From Pseudoprimorskyibacter sp. (GTDB lineage: Bacteria; Pseudomonadota; Alphaproteobacteria; Rhodobacterales; Rhodobacteraceae), in NCBI GenBank assembly GCA_029251265.1, contig JAQXDR010000062.1, positions 1-40,022 on the forward strand: a stretch of DNA of 40,022 nucleotides, written 5' to 3'. A program made the position numbers and the translations under genes. Under the pieces are notes generated by a model. That model made no database searches, was not told where the DNA came from, and saw only the letters and a program-made list of their open reading frames with translations. This document shows, one piece after another, positions 18,329-26,608 of the stretch; the first letter of the stretch is position 1, and every line of letters begins with the position of its first letter.

Positions 18329-19354
18329 ATGCGCCATAGAACCTTTTTCTGGTTTTTCCTGCCCACCGGGTTGGCAATGCTGCTGTTCATTGCCTTTCCC
18401 ATCGTGTCGGTGTTGGTTCAGTCGGTCTTTACCACGCACGAGGCAGTACTGGTTGAGGTCGAAAATTGTGGACCGTTTGGGTGCACTGTTGAAACGGCAG
18501 TGGATCATGATGCGACCGCGGCGAAACGAGCTGCTGAACCTTTGGGCCGCTTTGTTGGTCTGTCGGTCTACCTCGATCGCGGACATCTGGCAGTGACAGA
18601 AATAGCCGAACAATGGCACGCGTCCTCTGGGCTGGGTGATTTTATATCGCGCACTCAGAACCTGCCGTTCTATCGGGCGATCACTTTTACCTTAACGTTT
18701 ACATTTCTCGTGACACCTTTGTTGATCGCTTTGGGTCTGGTCGTGGCCCTTTCGGTCAATTCCTTGCACCGACGTCTCAAAGGGCTGGCGATCTTCTTTT
18801 CGCTCCTGCCGATGATTGTGACGCCGCTGATCGGATCGCTGATCCTGTTCTGGATGGTCGACAGCCGAGGTATTTTGGGTAGTTTCATTCAGTATATGGC
18901 GGACGATCCGTCGCTGAGCCTCAAGGCGTCAACGTCGCTGACATGGATCATGCTGATTGTATATGGTGTCTGGCATTCTGCGCCGTTTGCCTTCGTTGTG
19001 TTCTACGCCGGACTGCAAACCGTCCCGTCGGACCAGATCGAGGCCGCGCGTATCGACGGGGCAAACCGCTTATTGGTTGTACGCCATGTGATTGTACCGC
19101 ACCTCATGCCTCTGGTCACATTCGTGGCTTTAATCCAGTTGATGGATAACTTTCGCGTGTTAGAGCCATTGGTCGGCTTTAATGCGCAGGCACATGCTCA
19201 GTCCATCAGCTTGCTGATCCTGAATGATCTGAGCGGCGAAACCCAACAATTGTCCTCCGCCTCGGCCACCTCGGTTCTTACGATCCTTGGAGTGGCCATT
19301 CTGCTGTTACCCGTGCTGGTGCGCACGTGGCAAGATTTCAAGGGGAAAAAGTGA
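18329..19354 (+). CDS. ABC importer permease, MalF type
   Basis: This 341-residue inner-membrane permease has one N-terminal membrane segment (FWFFLPTGLAMLLFIAFPIV, residues about 6-26) followed by a periplasmic stretch with a Cys pair (NCGPFGC). About five further membrane segments follow from residue 110. The EAA loop that contacts the ATPase is seen as EAARIDGANRLLVVRHVIVP near residue 235. It pairs with the MalG-type permease, whose ATG overlaps its stop by one base (TGATG). Confidence 0.92.
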   Translation: MRHRTFFWFFLPTGLAMLLFIAFPIVSVLVQSVFTTHEAVLVEVENCGPFGCTVETAVDHDATAAKRAAEPLGRFVGLSVYLDRGHLAVTEIAEQWHASSGLGDFISRTQNLPFYRAITFTLTFTFLVTPLLIALGLVVALSVNSLHRRLKGLAIFFSLLPMIVTPLIGSLILFWMVDSRGILGSFIQYMADDPSLSLKASTSLTWIMLIVYGVWHSAPFAFVVFYAGLQTVPSDQIEAARIDGANRLLVVRHVIVPHLMPLVTFVALIQLMDNFRVLEPLVGFNAQAHAQSISLLILNDLSGETQQLSSASATSVLTILGVAILLLPVLVRTWQDFKGKK

Positions 19355-20235
19355 TGTCGTCAAAAGCGCTCCGTCCTCCTATGCCTTTGCGTTTGACCAT
19401 ATATGGTTTTGTGTCGATCTGGCTTTTCATGGCGGCGTTTCCGTTCATCTGGACGCTTTGGGGGTCGTTCAAGGTTGAACTCGATTTCTTTTCGATTGCC
19501 GATTGGACCAATGCGATCTTTGGCAGAAATACCCAAGATACGTATGGCACCGCCTTTACCGGGGCGGGATATCATGGCGCTTGGGTGCAAGAGGAGTTCT
19601 GGCGGGCCGTCATTAACACGGCGATTGTCTGTGTCTGCGTTGTGCTGACATCTTTGACGATTGGCACACTCGGCGGGTATGCGTTGTCGCGGTCTGGCTA
19701 TCGCTATACCTTTTGGCTGTTGATCCTTGCTCTGATTTTCAGGGCAATGCCACCGGTGACGTTGGTGGCGGGATATATGCTGCCCTTTTTTGAATGGAAT
19801 GTGTGGGGGATTTTGCCAACCACGATCGTCGTTTTGGTGGCGATCAATCAGCCATTCACACTTTGGATGCTGCACTCGTTTTTTCAAAATATCCCGAAAG
19901 AGCTTGATGAAAGTGCCAAGGTGGATGGTTGCACGCAATTTCAGGCGTTTCGCCATGTGATCATCCCAGTAATGTGGCCGGGTGTGATCACCACCGGATT
20001 GTTCAGTTTTCTGCTGGCGTATAACGATTTTGTCGTAACCTCGATGTTGCTGAGCGAACAGAACCGCACAATGGTGCCAGAGATCGCCGCGTTTTTGGGA
20101 ACCACATACACCGAAGGAAATGTCATGTTTGCGGTCGCGGCTGTGGTGTCCGCCACAGCGCCTCTGTTTGTCTTGGTCTTGTTTTTCCAACGGCAAATTG
20201 TGAGCGGGTTGACCGCCGGGGCTGTAAAAGGATGA
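19354..20235 (+). CDS. ABC importer permease, MalG type
   Basis: The second permease (293 residues) shows six predicted membrane segments, the first at IYGFVSIWLFMAAFPFIWTL. The EAA-type loop ESAKVDGCTQFQAFRHVIIP lies near residue 187. ATG 19354 is chosen because AGGGGAAA at 19341-19348 precedes it and it overlaps the upstream stop; a GTG at 19327 would add nine residues reading through the end of the previous gene. Its stop overlaps the start of a 45-residue small ORF (ATGA, 20232-20235), beginning a chain of coupled genes. Confidence 0.92.
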   Translation: MSSKALRPPMPLRLTIYGFVSIWLFMAAFPFIWTLWGSFKVELDFFSIADWTNAIFGRNTQDTYGTAFTGAGYHGAWVQEEFWRAVINTAIVCVCVVLTSLTIGTLGGYALSRSGYRYTFWLLILALIFRAMPPVTLVAGYMLPFFEWNVWGILPTTIVVLVAINQPFTLWMLHSFFQNIPKELDESAKVDGCTQFQAFRHVIIPVMWPGVITTGLFSFLLAYNDFVVTSMLLSEQNRTMVPEIAAFLGTTYTEGNVMFAVAAVVSATAPLFVLVLFFQRQIVSGLTAGAVKG

Positions 20236-20369
20236 CACCGTTGCAAGAGATGTTCACAAAGCCGCAGTTCTATATTTCGGTGTCGTCAAAACCCGGTCTG
20301 CACACACGGTCTTATTCCTATCCGATGGCCGGAGTAACCAGCCATACTTTTGAAAAGGACGTGTCATGA
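20232..20369 (+). CDS. Small 45-residue ORF coupled on both sides, unknown function
   Basis: This ORF fills the gap between the MalG-type permease and the next SnoaL gene exactly. Its ATG overlaps the permease stop (ATGA) and its TGA overlaps the next start (ATGA at 20366-20369). The product starts MTPLQEMFTKPQFYISVSS and ends HTFEKDVS, with no membrane segment or Cys motif and no family I recognise. The match at both borders supports a translated gene, or at least a coupling leader that carries ribosomes to the next gene. Chance cannot be excluded, since 46 open codons are not rare. No good Shine-Dalgarno of its own is seen, consistent with coupling. Confidence 0.45.
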   Translation: MTPLQEMFTKPQFYISVSSKPGLHTRSYSYPMAGVTSHTFEKDVS

Positions 20370-20890
20370 AGGGATCGCGCCCAACACAGGCCGCACTGAG
20401 CCGTGATACGGATATGACAAAAACCGATCAGACACGCGCAGTAATTGAGGGAATGGTTGATGGGCTGAATGACCATCGTATTGACGATATCGGAGATTTT
20501 TTCGCCCAAGGTTTTCGTTGGATGGGCAATACCGGATGTGGCACGAAACGCGGATTGCAAGAATTTCAGGATAACTGGCAACGCCCCTTTCAGGCAGCTT
20601 TTTCCGACAAGGTCTGCGTGGACGAAGCCCGCCTGTTCATGGGGGAATGGGCTGCAGCCTTTGGGCGGCAAGAGGCAACTCACTCAGGCACCTTTATGGG
20701 GGTCGCGCCGACAGGCAAGCGTATTCAAATCCGGTATATGGATTTTTGGAAAGTAGAAGAGGGCAAGATCTCCGACAATTGGGTCATGGTGGATTTTCCG
20801 CATGTTTTGGCGCAACTGGGCGTTGATGTCTTTAACGGCGAAGGCTGGGAAGCCTTTGATAAAGGCGAAAGGGTTGCGCCTGCGCCATGA
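20366..20890 (+). CDS. Single-domain SnoaL/NTF2-like protein (paralogue B)
   Basis: The 174-residue product is one SnoaL-like domain corresponding to the second domain of its longer neighbours. The motif RWMGNTGCG (51-59) occupies the place of W-Y-G-P-x-G-x-G, then RPFQAAF (73-79), TGKRIQIRYMDFWKVEEGKI and the closing NWVMVDFPHVLAQLGVDVF. AAAGGA lies before ATG 20366, and MTKTDQ at residue 17 is a possible internal start. The stop overlaps the start of the next SnoaL gene (ATGA). The tight pairing of single- and two-domain paralogues suggests they form hetero-oligomers or act in sequence; that is inference. Catalytic function is unknown. Confidence 0.85.
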   Translation: MKGSRPTQAALSRDTDMTKTDQTRAVIEGMVDGLNDHRIDDIGDFFAQGFRWMGNTGCGTKRGLQEFQDNWQRPFQAAFSDKVCVDEARLFMGEWAAAFGRQEATHSGTFMGVAPTGKRIQIRYMDFWKVEEGKISDNWVMVDFPHVLAQLGVDVFNGEGWEAFDKGERVAPAP

Positions 20891-21939
20891 CCCTTTTGAC
20901 TGCAAAATCGAAAGCGCATCGCTTTTTGGCTGCCCAATCCAGGCCGGGAATTGATCGGGCGCGTTCTGCTGCACAAGCGTTTATAGCATCAGATGCAAAG
21001 ATCCAGATCGTGCATCCTTTTAACGATTTGTCGGGTGTTGACGGCTACGTCGATGGGTTTCTGTCCAGCCTTCACGCCAGCTTCTCAAATCTGACACGTC
21101 GCACGGATATTCTGATCGGGGGCAATTTTGACGATAGTGCTTGGGTCTCGTGTCACGGGTATTTCACGGGAAATTTTACGGCTGATTGGTTGGGGCTGAC
21201 GCATTCGAACCGGTTGGAATTTATGCGCTATGGGGAATTTTTTCGGATTGAGGATGGTCAAGCGGTTGAGGTTACCGGCTTTCTGGACATTCCACAGCTG
21301 ATGTGTGCGACTGGCCAATGGCCCATCCATGACAGCCCGGGTACGACGCGTGGATACGTGGGTGTCATGCCAGGGCCCGCCACGCAAGACGGATTGGTTC
21401 TGACCGATCAAGCCGACGACATCACAAACCGCACGCTGGATATTGTTGAAACAATGCTGCGCGGCTTGGGACATGATGATGAAACGTGGCGTGCGGATTG
21501 GCACGACGATATGATGTGGTATGGACCTGCCGGTTTTGGTGCGTTTTCTGGTCTGGCCGACTTCAGTAGTTTTCAGGTTCCGTTTGAGCAGGCGTTCGAT
21601 ACATGGTCTGGGGGATTGTCAGGAAATGGGATCACGCGACATTTCACGCGTTTTGCGGATGGTCACTATGCCTGCATCGCAGGATGGCCATCGCTCATGT
21701 GCAAGCGTCGCCACAGCTTTCTGGATCAACCTTCTGATGATCAGACAGTCTACATGCGGGTTTGTGACTGGTGGCGTCGCGACACCGATAAGTTGGCTGA
21801 AAACTGGGTGCTGGTAGATCTGCCAGATGTTCTTTTGCAGATGGGGTGTGACCTGTTTGAAGGATTTCATGACCAGCCCTCTGGCCCACGGAAAATGATA
21901 CCAGCCGCGCGGGCGGTAGACGACATGAAAGGATCTTAA
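20887..21939 (+). CDS. Two-domain SnoaL/NTF2-like protein (paralogue C)
   Basis: This 350-residue protein has the same two-domain layout as paralogue A: domain 1 to about residue 145 (ending [16 protein letters not shown]), linker with PGPATQDGL (162-170), and domain 2 with WYGPAGFG (211-218) and the C-terminal [23 protein letters not shown]. Conservation of the W-Y-G-P motif and of an acidic His/Asp stretch just before it ([13 protein letters not shown]) suggests a retained active site. It overlaps paralogue B by 4 bp and ends 1 base before the hisD-like gene, so it belongs to the coupled chain. The substrate is unknown. Confidence 0.85.
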   Translation: MTLLTAKSKAHRFLAAQSRPGIDRARSAAQAFIASDAKIQIVHPFNDLSGVDGYVDGFLSSLHASFSNLTRRTDILIGGNFDDSAWVSCHGYFTGNFTADWLGLTHSNRLEFMRYGEFFRIEDGQAVEVTGFLDIPQLMCATGQWPIHDSPGTTRGYVGVMPGPATQDGLVLTDQADDITNRTLDIVETMLRGLGHDDETWRADWHDDMMWYGPAGFGAFSGLADFSSFQVPFEQAFDTWSGGLSGNGITRHFTRFADGHYACIAGWPSLMCKRRHSFLDQPSDDQTVYMRVCDWWRRDTDKLAENWVLVDLPDVLLQMGCDLFEGFHDQPSGPRKMIPAARAVDDMKGS

Positions 21940-21940
21940 G

Positions 21941-23251
21941 ATGCCGGTTGAATACCTGAAGTCCTCAAAATCGCAACAAGACCGGGCAGAGGAAGATGCC
22001 AAGGTTGCTGATATTGTGAAGTCTGCGCTGGCCGATATCGAGGCGAGAGGCGATGTCGCTGTCCGCGAGATGTCGGTTGGGTTCGACAAGTACGACCGTG
22101 CCAGTTACCGATTGACGCAACCTGAAATCGACGCCCTGATGGAGCAGGTGTCTGACCGCGACATGCAGGATATCAAATTCGCACAGGAACAGGTCCGCAA
22201 TTTCGCGCAGGCGCAGCGCGACAGTATGCGTGATATAGAGGTGGAGACATTGCCCGGTGTGATTTTGGGTCACAAAAACATACCTGTTCAATCAGTGGGA
22301 TGCTATGTCCCGGGTGGCAAATTTCCAATGGTCGCATCAGCGCATATGTCGGTGGCAACTGCTGCGGTCGCAGGCGTGCCACGCATTATTGCCTGCACGC
22401 CGCCCTTTAAGGGTCAACCCAATCCTGCCGTGATCGCAGCCATGCAACTGGGTGGCGCGCATGAAATCTACGTGCTGGGCGGAATTCAGGCTGTTGGTGC
22501 CATGGCCATTGGCACTGCCAGTATCGACCCGGTGCATTTATTGGTCGGTCCCGGAAATGCCTTTGTTGCAGAAGCCAAACGGCAGCTTTTTGGACGGGTG
22601 GGTATTGATCTGTTCGCTGGACCCACCGAAACCATGGTTATTGCCGACGATACGGTAGATGCAGAGCTTTGCGCGACGGATTTGCTGGGGCAGGCGGAAC
22701 ACGGCTACAACAGCCCCGCGGTTTTGTTGACCAACAGTCGTAAACTGGCGACTGAAACACTTGCCGAAATAGACCGGTTGCTTGAAATTCTCCCAACATC
22801 GGAAACTGCGGGTGCGTCATGGCGTGACTACGGCGAAGTCATCCTGTGCGATACTTACGAAGAGATGCTGACCGTCGCAGATGACATTGCCTCTGAACAT
22901 GTGCAGGTGATGACGGATCGCGATGATTGGTTTTTGGAGAATATGACCTGCTACGGAGCCCTGTTTCTGGGCGCACGCACCAATGTCGCAAACGGGGACA
23001 AGGTCATTGGCACCAATCACACGTTGCCCACAAAAAAAGCGGGCCGCTACACTGGTGGTCTTTGGGTTGGTAAATACCTGAAAACACATAGCTACCAAAA
23101 GATTCTGACCGATGAAGCTGCGGCCATGATCGGGGAATACGGATCGCGATTGTGTATGCTAGAGGGGTTCGTCGGCCACGCCGAACAATGCAATATTCGC
23201 GTGCGTCGCTACAGTGGCAAAAACGTTCCGTATGGAGCCGCCGCAGAATGA
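21941..23251 (+). CDS. HisD-family dehydrogenase (histidinol / sulfopropanediol dehydrogenase-like)
   Basis: The 436-residue enzyme belongs to the zinc-dependent, NAD-linked histidinol dehydrogenase family, which oxidises an alcohol to an acid in two steps. The catalytic and metal residues all appear intact: Gln 251 and His 254 (GQAEHGYNS), Glu 319-His 320 (SEHVQVM), Asp 353 ([14 protein letters not shown]) and His 413 (EGFVGHAEQ). No histidine-biosynthesis gene is nearby. Paralogues used in catabolism, such as sulfopropanediol dehydrogenase HpsN, have this length, and the SnoaL/ABC/LacI context points to a catabolic role. No sulfolactate-degradation genes (suyAB) are seen, so dihydroxypropanesulfonate is not implied. 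Its start follows the SnoaL stop by one base, and its end overlaps the next SnoaL gene (ATGA). Confidence 0.88.
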   Translation: MPVEYLKSSKSQQDRAEEDAKVADIVKSALADIEARGDVAVREMSVGFDKYDRASYRLTQPEIDALMEQVSDRDMQDIKFAQEQVRNFAQAQRDSMRDIEVETLPGVILGHKNIPVQSVGCYVPGGKFPMVASAHMSVATAAVAGVPRIIACTPPFKGQPNPAVIAAMQLGGAHEIYVLGGIQAVGAMAIGTASIDPVHLLVGPGNAFVAEAKRQLFGRVGIDLFAGPTETMVIADDTVDAELCATDLLGQAEHGYNSPAVLLTNSRKLATETLAEIDRLLEILPTSETAGASWRDYGEVILCDTYEEMLTVADDIASEHVQVMTDRDDWFLENMTCYGALFLGARTNVANGDKVIGTNHTLPTKKAGRYTGGLWVGKYLKTHSYQKILTDEAAAMIGEYGSRLCMLEGFVGHAEQCNIRVRRYSGKNVPYGAAAE

Positions 23252-24276
23252 GTGACGCAAACCAACGCAACAAAGCCCGGGCGGCTGCATGGTGGGCAGA
23301 AATAGATGGCGCTCGCCCTCACGAAATGGGGCAGCTTTCGCGTGCGCACCTTGCCGATGCTGTGGTCTGGCAGGGATTTCAGCCGGTGGGTGACCTGATC
23401 GGCGGTCAGGCGATATCACAATCGGTTCTTGCACCATTGAAACGTGCCTTCGATGGCTTGCAACGACAGGTGCATATCCTGATGGGGGGTGCATCGGATG
23501 GACGGGCAAACGGTTCCACAGATGGGGCCATGTGGGTTGGGGCAACCGGTTATTTATGCGGTGTGCAGACGGGTGATATTTGGGGCATTCCGGCACGCAA
23601 CACGCGTGTGCGCCTGAGATGGAGCGAATTTCTCGAATTCGACGAACAGGGGCGGATTATCCGGATCCAGTGTCTGATTGATGTGATTGACTGGTTGGAA
23701 CAAATTGGTTTGTCGCCTTTGCCGGTCGCGCGCGGGGCCCCTTTCGTCTATCCGGCACCGACGGGGATTGATGGGATCCTGACACTGGCTCAGGACCCCG
23801 GGCGGAGTGCAGACACCTTGCGATTTGCACGTCGTTTTATCTTTGACGGTTTGAACGGATTTGATCGCGAACAGCTCAATAGCATGAATATGGCCGGATT
23901 TTTTCATCAAAACCTGAAATGGTACGGACCGGGTGGCATTGGGGCATGTCTGAGTTTTGCCGAGTTCGAAGACCTTCATCAGCGGCCATGGCTGGCTGCA
24001 TTTCCAGACCGTCAGGTTGGTGATCTGGATAACCTTATTGCCGAGGGCGATTTTGTCGGGGCCTCCAGCCTGCCAGGAGTGTGGTTGACCCATAGCGGCC
24101 CCTATCTTGGTCAGTCTGCAAGCAATAAACGCGCCAGTGTGAACGGGATCGATTTTTGGCTGCGAAAGGGTGATGAATTCGTCGAAAATTGGGTCTTCGT
24201 GGATATGGTCCACCTGTTCCAGCAATTCGGTGTAGATTTGATGGCGCGGGTTGCACATATGTCGGGGCTACGATGA
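23248..24276 (+). CDS. Two-domain SnoaL/NTF2-like protein (paralogue D)
   Basis: This 342-residue protein repeats the architecture of paralogues A and C: domain 1 to about residue 155, a linker [10 protein letters not shown] (169-178), then domain 2 with WYGPGGIG (225-232) and the closing [20 protein letters not shown]. Domain 1 departs most from the others ([28 protein letters not shown]), so it may have specialised. ATG 23248 overlaps the hisD-like stop (ATGA); upstream in-frame GTG codons run into that gene and are not credible. Its stop overlaps a 94-residue ORF of unknown function. Confidence 0.83.
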   Translation: MSDANQRNKARAAAWWAEIDGARPHEMGQLSRAHLADAVVWQGFQPVGDLIGGQAISQSVLAPLKRAFDGLQRQVHILMGGASDGRANGSTDGAMWVGATGYLCGVQTGDIWGIPARNTRVRLRWSEFLEFDEQGRIIRIQCLIDVIDWLEQIGLSPLPVARGAPFVYPAPTGIDGILTLAQDPGRSADTLRFARRFIFDGLNGFDREQLNSMNMAGFFHQNLKWYGPGGIGACLSFAEFEDLHQRPWLAAFPDRQVGDLDNLIAEGDFVGASSLPGVWLTHSGPYLGQSASNKRASVNGIDFWLRKGDEFVENWVFVDMVHLFQQFGVDLMARVAHMSGLR

Positions 24277-24557
24277 CCGACCAAAATAGTGCAACAGGCG
24301 TTCTGGAAATCTGTTCATTCAGGCCGCTGACAGGGCGGTTCCGGAAAGCATGCGTGAACATGTCTTGGAAGTGGCATAAGGTATCGAGACCGACAGGTGT
24401 TTGCACAGGGGGTCCGTATCAAGACACGGCGCACCCAGAAGGAAATCTTAATCCGGACACGTCGACACATGCCCATGCGCCAACGACGAGGTGCTGCGTT
24501 GGGATATCGCACGGGATGCAGGGCAAAGGTGACTTGATCGAAAGGTTTGTGCAATGA
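24273..24557 (+). CDS. Hypothetical 94-residue ORF bridging SnoaL and SDR genes
   Basis: The ORF begins at the ATGA that ends paralogue D and ends at the ATGA that begins the SDR gene, so it fits exactly into the coupled chain. The product ([19 protein letters not shown]..., ending DLIERFVQ) is rich in Arg, Cys, His and Thr, has no membrane segment and matches no family I recognise. A CC pair and a THAHAP stretch could bind metal, but that is speculation. The composition is less typical of a soluble enzyme, so a degenerated gene remains possible. A 79-residue reading frame on the opposite strand over the same bases is taken as a shadow. Confidence 0.4.
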   Translation: MTDQNSATGVLEICSFRPLTGRFRKACVNMSWKWHKVSRPTGVCTGGPYQDTAHPEGNLNPDTSTHAHAPTTRCCVGISHGMQGKGDLIERFVQ

Positions 24558-25321
24558 CCCAACTCCCCTCTACCCCGTCATTTCGACTAGAGGGCCGCCG
24601 TGCTTTGGTTGCGGGCGCGTCTTCTGGGATTGGCGAAGCCTGCGCAGTTGCTCTTGCAGAGGCTGGGGCGAATGTCACGGTGGCAGCGCGCAGAACTGAC
24701 AAACTGGACCAATTGGTTCGCGCAATGGCCGATCGTGGATGGCGGTCCGATGCGCTGACCATGGATGTGACCGATGTGGCCTCTACGCAGGCAAAAGTTG
24801 CCCAGTCAGGGCCATATGATATCCTCGTCAACTCTGCCGGTTTGGCCCGGCATGCGCCTGCGTTGGACACCCGGCCAGATGACTATGACGCTGTGACCGA
24901 TCTGAATGTCCGCGGAGCCTATTTTTTGACACGCGCAGTTGCTGCCGGGTTGGTCGAGGCCGGAAAGCCGGGGTCATTGATAAATATCTCAAGCCAGATG
25001 GCCCATGTGGGGGGGATCGACCGTGCCGTCTATTGCGCGTCAAAACACGCCGTTGAGGGGTTCACAAAATCCATGGCGATTGAATGGGGCCGCATGGGCA
25101 TTCGTGTCAATACGATATGCCCGACCTTTATTCGCACGGCCCTCGCTGCTGTCACATTGGAAAACCCGGATCGCCGCGCTTGGATCGAAGATAAGATCAA
25201 GCTGGGCCGCGTGGGTGAAGTCGAAGATATCATGGGCGCAGTTGTCTTTCTTAGTTCGGATGCGAGTGCGTTGATCACGGGGTCTTCGTTGATGATTGAT
25301 GGTGGGTGGACCGCAGAATGA
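24554..25321 (+). CDS. SDR-family oxidoreductase of the SnoaL cluster
   Basis: This is a 255-residue classical SDR with the GASSGIG cofactor motif at 21-27, NSAG near residue 94, catalytic Ser in NISSQM near 146, Tyr 160 and Lys 164 in YCASK, and the C-terminal ITGSSLMIDGGW. The Arg in VAARRTDKLD after the second strand suggests NADP preference, but this is only indicative. It would oxidise a hydroxyl or reduce a carbonyl in the unknown pathway. ATG 24554 overlaps the previous ORF, and its stop overlaps the next small ORF (ATGA 25318-25321). Confidence 0.9.
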   Translation: MTQLPSTPSFRLEGRRALVAGASSGIGEACAVALAEAGANVTVAARRTDKLDQLVRAMADRGWRSDALTMDVTDVASTQAKVAQSGPYDILVNSAGLARHAPALDTRPDDYDAVTDLNVRGAYFLTRAVAAGLVEAGKPGSLINISSQMAHVGGIDRAVYCASKHAVEGFTKSMAIEWGRMGIRVNTICPTFIRTALAAVTLENPDRRAWIEDKIKLGRVGEVEDIMGAVVFLSSDASALITGSSLMIDGGWTAE

Positions 25322-25590
25322 TATCTTTGGCCGATCGCGTTCTTGATCTGTACGCCTTGGATACGCCACAAGAGGCTCTTGTTCTTTGGCAGATCATGCC
25401 ATCTGACGTGCGTATGGTGTTACGTCGGCTTTATTGGTGTGAAGGCGCTGCAGCCTTGCTCAATAAGATCGGATTTTATCTGTGCAACGAGCGGTGGTCC
25501 ATTACCCCATACCCACCGGAATTGCGCCAAGATTTAGATCTACATGTGCGCGCGCAGCTGACCGTATTTGTGAAGAACAATCATGTCTGA
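25318..25590 (+). CDS. Small 90-residue protein of unknown function
   Basis: The ORF starts inside the SDR stop (ATGA) and ends 8 bases into the LacI gene, so it occupies the gap exactly. The product (MISLADRVLDLYALDTPQEAL...) looks like a normal, mostly helical soluble protein with amphipathic Leu/Ala-rich stretches and single Cys residues at CEG and LCNE. I do not recognise the family. Its composition is more protein-like than that of the 94-residue ORF, which makes it the best supported of the three small ORFs. Its place next to the regulator could mean a regulatory or accessory role. Confidence 0.6.
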   Translation: MISLADRVLDLYALDTPQEALVLWQIMPSDVRMVLRRLYWCEGAAALLNKIGFYLCNERWSITPYPPELRQDLDLHVRAQLTVFVKNNHV

Positions 25591-26608
25591 GGGGCGCAGT
25601 ATCACATCTTTGGATGTCGCAAAGCGTGCCGGGGTCAGTCAATCGGCGGTAAGCCGGGTGTTTACACCCGGGGCCTCTGCCTCGGCGAAGACTGCGGAAA
25701 AAGTAAAAGCGGCGGCTGCCGAACTTGGCTATCGTCCCAATGTACTTGCCCGCGCCATGGTTTCAGGAAAAAGCCGGATTATCGGCTTGGTGGTCGCCTA
25801 TCTGGATAACTATTTCTACCCCGAGGCGATGGAGCTTTTGTCGAATGCGCTGCAAGAGCGCGGCTACCACGTGTTGATTTTCATGGCCACTCAGACAGCC
25901 GGTAATATCGATGATGTTGTCGAGGAAATACTGGACTATCAGGTTGATGGCATTGTGGCTGCCAGCGTGGCATTATCATCAAACTTATCCGCACGGTGCC
26001 GGGCCGCCGACGTACCGATCGTTCTGTTTAACCGCCGTCAGGATGACAGCGACATGTGGTCGGTTACGTCAGATAATTTTGGCGGCGGTCGCAAGGCTGC
26101 GCAGCATTTTCTTGAATGTGGCTACGATCGGATCGGCTATATCGCTGGCTGGGAGGGGGCATCGACCCAGCGGGATCGAGAAGCAGGGTTTCGTGCCGGA
26201 TTAGAAGCCGCTAATCGAACCCTTCATTGTCGCGATGTTGGTAATTTTCGCATGGACGAGGCCGCGAACGCGGCTCGGCGCCTGCTGCGGCAGGACGAGC
26301 CGCCAGATGCAATTTTTGTTGCGAACGACCATATGGCTTTTGCCGTCATGGACGTTGCCCGCAGTGAATTTGACCTGAAGGTGCCGGAGGATCTGGGAAT
26401 TATGGGCTACGACGATGTGCCAGTCGCCTCTTGGCCTGCATATGATCTGACAACCATACGACAACGCGCGCGACGGATGGTCAGCCGGACAGTGGATATC
26501 TTGTTGAATGAAATTGAAGGGTATCCTGGTGACCCAATGCAGGAAACGATCTGCGGCCCGCTGATCACACGCGGGTCTACCCGTTTGCAAAAAGGAAGGC
26601 GTTCATGA
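25583..26608 (+). CDS. LacI-family transcriptional regulator
   Basis: The 341-residue regulator has an N-terminal LacI helix-turn-helix (about residues 7-55: SLDVAKRAGVSQSAVSRVF followed by the hinge helix ELGYRPNVLARAM) and a periplasmic-binding-protein-like effector domain (IIGLVVAYLDNYFY to GPLITRGSTRL). It probably senses the imported substrate or an intermediate. The target is likely the cluster it sits in; a symmetric 14-mer with central CG at 15777-15790 is the best operator candidate. It lies within the coupled gene chain: start overlapping the small ORF by 8 bases, stop overlapping the next SnoaL gene (ATGA), so it may control its own operon. Confidence 0.93.
   Translation: MSEGRSITSLDVAKRAGVSQSAVSRVFTPGASASAKTAEKVKAAAAELGYRPNVLARAMVSGKSRIIGLVVAYLDNYFYPEAMELLSNALQERGYHVLIFMATQTAGNIDDVVEEILDYQVDGIVAASVALSSNLSARCRAADVPIVLFNRRQDDSDMWSVTSDNFGGGRKAAQHFLECGYDRIGYIAGWEGASTQRDREAGFRAGLEAANRTLHCRDVGNFRMDEAANAARRLLRQDEPPDAIFVANDHMAFAVMDVARSEFDLKVPEDLGIMGYDDVPVASWPAYDLTTIRQRARRMVSRTVDILLNEIEGYPGDPMQETICGPLITRGSTRLQKGRRS

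Noticed and set aside
21941-23251. Annotation as histidine-biosynthesis hisD
   Set aside because: The gene lies in a LacI/ABC/SnoaL block with no his genes nearby; a catabolic paralogue is more likely.
24315-24554. 79-residue ORF on the minus strand opposite the 94-residue ORF
   Set aside because: Lies wholly opposite a plus-strand frame that fits exactly in the operon, and has no recognisable motif.
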